Part shown: positions 6,842-10,364 of the stretch, piece by piece
Numbering within the stretch: position 1 is the first letter of the stretch
Layout: each line of letters starts with the position of its first letter
Assembly: GCA_948528155.1 (NCBI GenBank)
Contig: CAOSZT010000077.1
Coordinates: 1 to 10,364 of the forward strand
Reading direction: 5' to 3'
DNA: 10,364 nucleotides
Origin: an uncultured Clostridia bacterium
GTDB taxonomy: Bacteria; Bacillota; Clostridia; TANB77; CAG-508
Position numbers and translations under genes: made by a program
The notes under the pieces: generated by a model
Told to the model about the DNA's origin: nothing
The model's input: only the letters and a program-made list of their open reading frames with translations
The model's database searches: none

Positions 6842-7139
6842 AGATAACTATACCTGTCCTTTCTATTTCTTTTTCTATTTTTGAATTTTTATCTATTTCT
6901 GTCTTTTCTATAACATCTACCTCTTTATCAAATTTTTGTCTAATCATATCTATAATTGCGAAATATTTAAGTCCTCTTATCTTGCCATTGCTATCTATTA
7001 AAATATCTATGTCACTTTGCTCAGTAGGTTTATTTTTTGCATAAGATCCAAATAGTATAGCTTTTTCTACTTCTGTATGTCTTAAAACTTCTTTTAACAT
7101 CTCTTTTATATCTTCCAATGTATAAATTTTTGTAGTCAT
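6831..7139 (-). CDS. mntA: MntA-like minimal nucleotidyltransferase antitoxin
   Basis: 102 aa. The polymerase-beta-type nucleotidyltransferase motif GS-x10-D-x-D is complete: G31-S32 in ILFGSYAKNKPTE, then D43 and D45 in SDIDILID. In studied pairs MntA transfers AMP from ATP onto the catalytic-motif tyrosine of HepT and so acts as the antitoxin. The start is secure: GGAGG lies about seven bases before the ATG, with a promoter-like -10 upstream. It is the first gene of a three-gene operon with hepT and a Nudix hydrolase. Having the antitoxin first is common in this class. Confidence 0.93.
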   Translation of the reverse strand: MTTKIYTLEDIKEMLKEVLRHTEVEKAILFGSYAKNKPTEQSDIDILIDSNGKIRGLKYFAIIDMIRQKFDKEVDVIEKTEIDKNSKIEKEIERTGIVIYEK

Positions 7140-7165
7140 GATATCCCTCCTTTTTTTGTATTATT

Positions 7166-7194
7166 AGTATATCATATTTGTTTTAATTTTACTA
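7166..7194 (-). promoter_or_regulatory. Probable promoter of the mntA-hepT-nudix operon
   Basis: On the minus strand an extended -10, TGATATACT (-10 hexamer at 7166-7171), lies about 27 bases before the mntA start codon. A poor -35 (TAGTAA, 7189-7194) is 17 bases further upstream. The strong intrinsic hairpin just upstream at 7198-7240 isolates it from the recombinase 2 transcript. Autoregulation is plausible but no clear operator is visible. Confidence 0.5.
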
Positions 7195-7197
7195 TAG

Positions 7198-7240
7198 CAA
7201 AAAAGAACAAATTTATAAGATTTAAATTTGTTCTTTTTTG
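7198..7240. terminator. Bidirectional intrinsic terminator
   Basis: A near-perfect palindrome: GAACAAATTTA (7205-7215) pairs with TAAATTTGTTC (7223-7233) around a 7-base loop. It is flanked by six A (7199-7204) and six T (7234-7239), so it can terminate in either direction. On the minus strand it would stop the recombinase 2 transcript before the mntA promoter. Confidence 0.8.
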
Positions 7241-7430
7241 TTTGCAAACTGATTATTTATCTATATAATTTATCATAATACATCTTCACTTTAATTTCAA
7301 GAAATTTTTAAATATTTTATAATTTAAAAAATAGGGTCATTAGTATAACTTAAATATGATTTCCTAACTTCTTAATGTCTATTTTTTGCGATTTATTAAC
7401 CGCTTCTTATGGTTTATTTATATGTACTTA

Positions 7431-8708
7431 TTACATACTAGAATTAGTATAATTTTGAAAATTTAGTTTTATTTTTATATTCTTTTCTTTATCAAATTCT
7501 ATTCTTTCAATTAACTTTTCTAATATCATTTTATTAGGCTTTTCCATTTTTAAGAACTCATTTGCTATTTGTTTTATTTCTTTAAAATCTATCTTAGGAG
7601 ATTTCTGCTCACTTTCTTCTAATTCTTTTTCTAGCTTTTTCATTTCTTTTAAAATTTTGTTTCTTTCGTTTTGTTTTTTTTCGTAAATTGTTTTAAAATC
7701 TTCTACCTGTATAACTTTATTTATTTTATCCTGATAAATTTCTTCAATTGTATTTTCTATATTTTGAAATGTGTTTTTTAGTTCTTGTAATTTTGTATTT
7801 AGTAAATTACTTTTTGTTTGAGCTTGAACTTCCGCTTCTTGATAAATTTGCTTAATCTCTTTTTCTGATAAACTTATTTTTTCCATCTCTGTTTTTATTG
7901 TTTGTTGTACTGCTTCTTCCATTAGATTTGCTGATATTTGCTTACAATCACATAATCCACTATAATTATTTCTTTTAGAACAAATAAAATAAGTCGCTCT
8001 CCAAAAGTTTCCATTTTTTCTTTTTTCTTCCCTACATCTTAAAGTTGCTTTATTACCACATTCTCCACAATAGACTAACCCTTTTAACTCATGGTCATAT
8101 TTTCTATTTCTTGACTTTGTATAACCATTTAATTTTTCTTGTGCTTTATTCCAAGTTTCTATATCAATTATTGATTCATGCATATTTTCCAAAACTATAT
8201 GCTCTTCTTTTTTTGTACATCTTACTTTTGCTATTTTATGGCTTACTTTTTGAAACTTTCTTCCTACTACACTTCCTAGATAAACTTCATTTCTTAAAAT
8301 CTTTCCTATTTGTGCTCTTAACCATACATATTTTCCATTAGGGTTTGTACTTTGTTTTTTCATATAAGTAGGTATTTTTAGATAGATTGCTGGTGGCTCT
8401 ATTTCTCTTCTATTTAACTCATCTGCTATTTTAATTGTTGACATTCCTTTATTTATATACATATCAAATATTTCTTTTATTATTTGTGAGCTATACTCAT
8501 CTGGTACTAGGTGATTTTTCTGCTTAGTATCTTTTTTATAGCCATATGGTGCTATTCCTGCTTGATATTCTCCTTTTTCTATTTTTCTTTGTTTTACACT
8601 TTTTATTTTGTTTGATATGTCTTGTGCATAATAGTCATTAAAACTTAGCTTAAATGTTAGAAATTGTAATCCTTCTGTTTTTAGGGTATCTACATTATCT
8701 CCGAATTG
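7431..8708 (-). CDS. Large serine recombinase 2, C-terminal part in the +1 frame
   Basis: Open frame of about 425 codons that continues the catalytic domain begun at 9063 after the same one-base shift as in recombinase 1. The first ATG is at 8462, but the sequence before it (GDNVDTLKTEGLQFLTFKLS and onward through APYGYKKDTKQKNHLV) is conserved recombinase sequence. The order is linker helix, recombinase DNA-binding domain, zinc ribbon (YCGECG near 8070; ICSKRNNYSGLCDC near 7950-7985), a long Glu/Lys/Gln coiled coil, and the C-terminal tail. It is closely related to recombinase 1 throughout, with most differences conservative, and no internal stop other than the shared shift. The joined protein would be about 543 aa. 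The C-terminal tails diverge most. Confidence 0.85.
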   Translation of the reverse strand, partial: QFGDNVDTLKTEGLQFLTFKLSFNDYYAQDISNKIKSVKQRKIEKGEYQAGIAPYGYKKDTKQKNHLVPDEYSSQIIKEIFDMYINKGMSTIKIADELNRREIEPPAIYLKIPTYMKKQSTNPNGKYVWLRAQIGKILRNEVYLGSVVGRKFQKVSHKIAKVRCTKKEEHIVLENMHESIIDIETWNKAQEKLNGYTKSRNRKYDHELKGLVYCGECGNKATLRCREEKRKNGNFWRATYFICSKRNNYSGLCDCKQISANLMEEAVQQTIKTEMEKISLSEKEIKQIYQEAEVQAQTKSNLLNTKLQELKNTFQNIENTIEEIYQDKINKVIQVEDFKTIYEKKQNERNKILKEMKKLEKELEESEQKSPKIDFKEIKQIANEFLKMEKPNKMILEKLIERIEFDKEKNIKIKLNFQNYTNSSM

Positions 8709-8712
8709 CTAT
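8689..8712 (-). other. Candidate +1 frameshift site in recombinase 2
   Basis: The minus strand reads ATA GCA ATT CGG AGA TAA (8712 down to 8695). The 24 bases are identical to 5455-5478. The productive +1 frame resumes at GGA (8700-8702) and is open to 7431. Because the surrounding gene has diverged from recombinase 1, the exact preservation of the shift is notable. A 25-base identity also occurs nearby, over the codons of LTFKLSFND, so identity length alone is not decisive. Confidence 0.7.
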
Positions 8713-9063
8713 GTATCTAATATTGTTGGCTGGCAAATACCTTTCTAAGTAGTAACCTGTATCTATGTGGTCTCTTCCAAATCTTGATAAATCTTTTGTT
8801 ATAATACAATCAATTTTTTCATCTTCTATGTCTTTTAACATTTTTTGAAATCCTGGTCTATTAAAATTCGTGCCAGTATAGCCATCATCAACATATTCTC
8901 CAACTTCAACTAATTCTTCATGTCCTAATATGTAATTATCTATAATGTCTCTTTGATTTTCTACACTTTCACTTTCTCTATCATCTCCATCTTCTCTTGA
9001 AAGACGTATATATTTTGCAACTCTTATGTTTCTATAACTATTCACTCTATTTATCTTAATCAC
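8695..9063 (-). CDS. Large serine recombinase 2, N-terminal catalytic domain
   Basis: 122 aa from a GTG, ending IAIRR-TAA exactly as in recombinase 1. The resolvase catalytic domain is intact: nucleophile Ser22 in YIRLSREDGDD, ESESVENQRDII, DDGYTGTNFNRPGF, and KDLSRFGRDH with the active-site arginines. About three quarters of residues match recombinase 1 and changes are mostly conservative (K/R, D/E, I/V), which looks like purifying selection. The start is uncertain: the GTG at 9061-9063 nearly touches its GGAG, and both lie in a small hairpin. No better start with a ribosome site was found. A 39-aa ORF precedes it by about 85 bp. Confidence 0.83.
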   Translation of the reverse strand: MIKINRVNSYRNIRVAKYIRLSREDGDDRESESVENQRDIIDNYILGHEELVEVGEYVDDGYTGTNFNRPGFQKMLKDIEDEKIDCIITKDLSRFGRDHIDTGYYLERYLPANNIRYIAIRR

Positions 9064-9080
9064 TCTCCTTTTTTGAGAGT
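9062..9080 (-). promoter_or_regulatory. Hairpin covering the ribosome site and GTG of recombinase 2
   Basis: In the mRNA ACTCTC (9075-9080) can pair with GAGAGT (9062-9067) across an A-rich 7-base loop. The 3' arm contains part of the GGAGAG ribosome site and the first bases of the GTG start. Folding would mask initiation, so recombinase 2 may be kept translationally low. The recombinase 1 start has no such hairpin. Confidence 0.45.
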
Positions 9081-9148
9081 AAATAGCCTATTTAAAGTTA
9101 ATCAAATTGTAATGTGTTCTCTATAATTTGTCAGCTCCAAATAAGCAT

Positions 9149-9268
9149 TTATGTTTCATTCATAGTTACATAATTTATATATTGCTCTTTTAATAGTTCT
9201 ATTATTATTTGTTTCAAATTCTTTTGTCCATATTCTATTTGAATATTTGCGTTTTGTTTGTTCTTCAT
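9149..9268 (-). CDS. Small conserved ORF before recombinase 2
   Basis: 39 aa, MKNKQNANIQIEYG then QKNLKQIIIELL. AAAGGAGA precedes the ATG at about nine bases. It resembles the 38-aa ORF before recombinase 1 (shared IEYG-x-x-NLK-x-I and similar length) and occupies the same position, though here an 85-bp gap separates it from the recombinase. No family was recognised. Retention in both diverged modules suggests a functional partner of the recombinase. Confidence 0.65.
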   Translation of the reverse strand: MKNKQNANIQIEYGQKNLKQIIIELLKEQYINYVTMNET

Positions 9269-9387
9269 AATAGATTGTCTCCTTTTAGTTTTTGTTTCAT
9301 TTTATGAATAAAAGTTTAAAGTTATTACTCTATTATTAAAAACGAATCTAAAATATGAAAATGGGACAAAACTAGAAAATTTATATA

Positions 9388-9423
9388 CAAAAAAAACGAT
9401 AACTATATTTCATAGATACCGTT
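9388..9423 (-). terminator. Intrinsic terminator after the 289-aa gene
   Basis: On the minus strand AACGGTATCTAT pairs with ATAGTTATCGTT across a 5-base loop (hairpin 9395-9423), with one mismatch and one G-T pair. It is followed by a run of T (9388-9394). It lies about ten bases after the stop codon at 9434 and should end that transcript before the recombinase 2 module. Confidence 0.75.
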
Positions 9424-9433
9424 ATTTATTATT

Positions 9434-10303
9434 TTATTTTTCATGTTGTTCTATTTCTTTTTGTCTAAGCTCATATCCTAATTCTATTCCTCGTTCAATT
9501 TCTTCCATTGTCATAGAAGAACGTGCTTTATGATTAATTAAAATTTTTTTATCCCTTTCTCTCTCCGACCTATAATATGTCCTTTTCGAAAATTCCTCTT
9601 TTAATCTCTCTACATATCCTTCTAAACTTATTGGTAATAATTCTCTTGCAGCTATAAGTTTTAATCTTTTTATAATATTTCTATATGTAATTTCTTCATT
9701 TTCAAAACCTTTTTCTAAAATAAAGTCTCCTCCTCCTAAATGACAAGAAGCAATCCCTAAATTACTATCATTATCATATAACTTAATAAGTATAGCAATC
9801 ATACTAGAATTTATGATATTTCTCTCTTTTAGACTAAATTCTTTAAAATGATATCTTGGTTCTGGAATCCACATTCCCCATTCTTTTTCTTCAACTCCTA
9901 CACATCTTGCTTGAAATAGATAAGGCGTTACATACAATTCTCTTTTATTACTATTACTTTTTACATAATGAATTGGAACTACTACATTCTTCTGATTTGC
10001 TTTTCCTAATCTTCTTAAATTTTCATATTCTTTTTTTACTTTTCCAAATTCTGTAGCAGGTTGTCCTAATAATAATGTATATTTTCTTTCTCCTACTGAT
10101 AAAACATATACTAATTGCGTATCTCCATAATTAATAAATTGTATAGTTTTATTTTTTCCTTGAAATTCTGGAATAGTTTTACTTCTAATTACTTCTTTTA
10201 AAAAATCCTGAATATCAAAAAATTCGTCTACATCATTTTGCTTCGGTAATAATTTCATATATTCAAATCCCAAACTTGGAATTCCTAGGGCTTCTTCTTT
10301 CAT
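9434..10303 (-). CDS. Unassigned 289-aa protein with a faint kinase-like pattern
   Basis: 289 aa, soluble, no signal peptide or membrane segment. I do not recognise it with confidence. The middle loosely resembles a protein-kinase/aminoglycoside-phosphotransferase fold. ERKYTLLLGQP (72-82) could be the strand that normally carries the ATP-binding Lys (here Leu), KKEYENLRRL (90-99) an alpha-C-like helix with a Glu, VVVPIHYV (107-114) and YVTPYLF (124-130) the hinge strands, and CHLGGGDFIL (187-196) a catalytic-loop-like segment. If so, key residues are missing. The C-terminus is basic, helical and charged. The ATG at 10303 has no good ribosome site, yet the same frame is open upstream to about 10355 with coding-like sequence. 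The true start may therefore lie further upstream or be altered by a frameshift. It ends in its own terminator and is not obviously part of the recombinase module. Confidence 0.6.
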   Translation of the reverse strand: MKEEALGIPSLGFEYMKLLPKQNDVDEFFDIQDFLKEVIRSKTIPEFQGKNKTIQFINYGDTQLVYVLSVGERKYTLLLGQPATEFGKVKKEYENLRRLGKANQKNVVVPIHYVKSNSNKRELYVTPYLFQARCVGVEEKEWGMWIPEPRYHFKEFSLKERNIINSSMIAILIKLYDNDSNLGIASCHLGGGDFILEKGFENEEITYRNIIKRLKLIAARELLPISLEGYVERLKEEFSKRTYYRSERERDKKILINHKARSSMTMEEIERGIELGYELRQKEIEQHEK

Positions 10304-10323
10304 TATATTCTTGTATGATATAT

Positions 10324-10354
10324 TTAATAACTTAAATAAACCATACGCTCCTTT
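10324..10354 (-). other. Strong ribosome site with 6-codon mini-ORF upstream of the 289-aa gene
   Basis: AAAGGAG (10348-10354) is followed after three bases by an ATG (10342-10344) whose frame, MVYLSY, stops at 10324. This is out of frame with the 289-aa gene. It may be a leader peptide, or the original start of that gene now displaced by a one-base change. The spacing is shorter than usual for a real start. Confidence 0.35.
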
Positions 10355-10364
10355 CTACATTTTA

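Noticed and set aside
7241..7430. A gene or RNA between the bidirectional terminator and recombinase 2
   Set aside because: No ORF with a ribosome site and no strong fold; only a weak AACC/GGTT hairpin and the possible attachment-like segment at 7354-7375.
9269..9387. N-terminal part of the split deacetylase upstream of the recombinase 2 module
   Set aside because: Read in all minus-strand frames, the stretch has no TFDDG-like motif and no extended deacetylase-like sequence.
1..10364. CRISPR array, group II intron, insertion-sequence inverted repeats or tRNA genes
   Set aside because: No regularly spaced repeats, intron-type reverse transcriptase, DDE transposase or complete tRNA cloverleaf was seen. 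The T-arm-like GGGTTCGAG at 96-104 lacks the other tRNA arms.

Overview
The window is very AT-rich (by eye about a quarter G+C) and nearly all coding capacity is on the minus strand, so gene order below runs from high to low coordinates. The yqfC-yqfD pair, which belongs to the sigma-E sporulation programme in Bacilli and Clostridia, together with TnpX/TndX-type large serine recombinases and strong AGGAGG ribosome sites, points to a low-GC, probably spore-forming member of the Clostridia. Species cannot be assigned from this sequence.

Left part (1-4143): a chromosomal block. At 1-127 lies the 5' part of a GC-rich, strongly folded non-coding RNA with its own sigma-A-type promoter; it runs off the left edge and may be a raiA-type RNA. 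Then come ybeY (rRNA maturation endonuclease), a coiled-coil-rich protein of about 406 aa of unknown function that occupies the place where phoH often sits, yqfD, yqfC, and the C-terminal part of a PdaA-like polysaccharide deacetylase. The deacetylase lacks its N-terminus and first catalytic motif and abuts the end of a recombinase gene, so it appears to have been split by an insertion.

Middle and right part (about 4150-9270): an accessory region with two related serine recombinase modules in the same orientation. Each has a tiny conserved ORF (38 and 39 aa) followed by a recombinase gene. Both recombinases are interrupted at exactly the same codon by a +1 shift (ATT CGG AGA TAA, where skipping one base restores the frame). 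Both reading frames are otherwise intact although the copies differ at about a quarter of the catalytic-domain residues. This is the most interesting signal here: it suggests either programmed +1 frameshifting or a shared, inherited split. Between the modules is a self-contained operon, mntA-hepT-nudix, with its own promoter and terminator: a nucleotidyltransferase antitoxin / HEPN toxin pair plus a Nudix hydrolase.

Right edge (9434-10303): a 289-aa protein not assigned to a family, with a faint kinase-like pattern, followed by a good intrinsic terminator. Its start is ambiguous. The window reads as a conserved sporulation/rRNA-maturation block next to a site that accumulated tandem recombinase elements.
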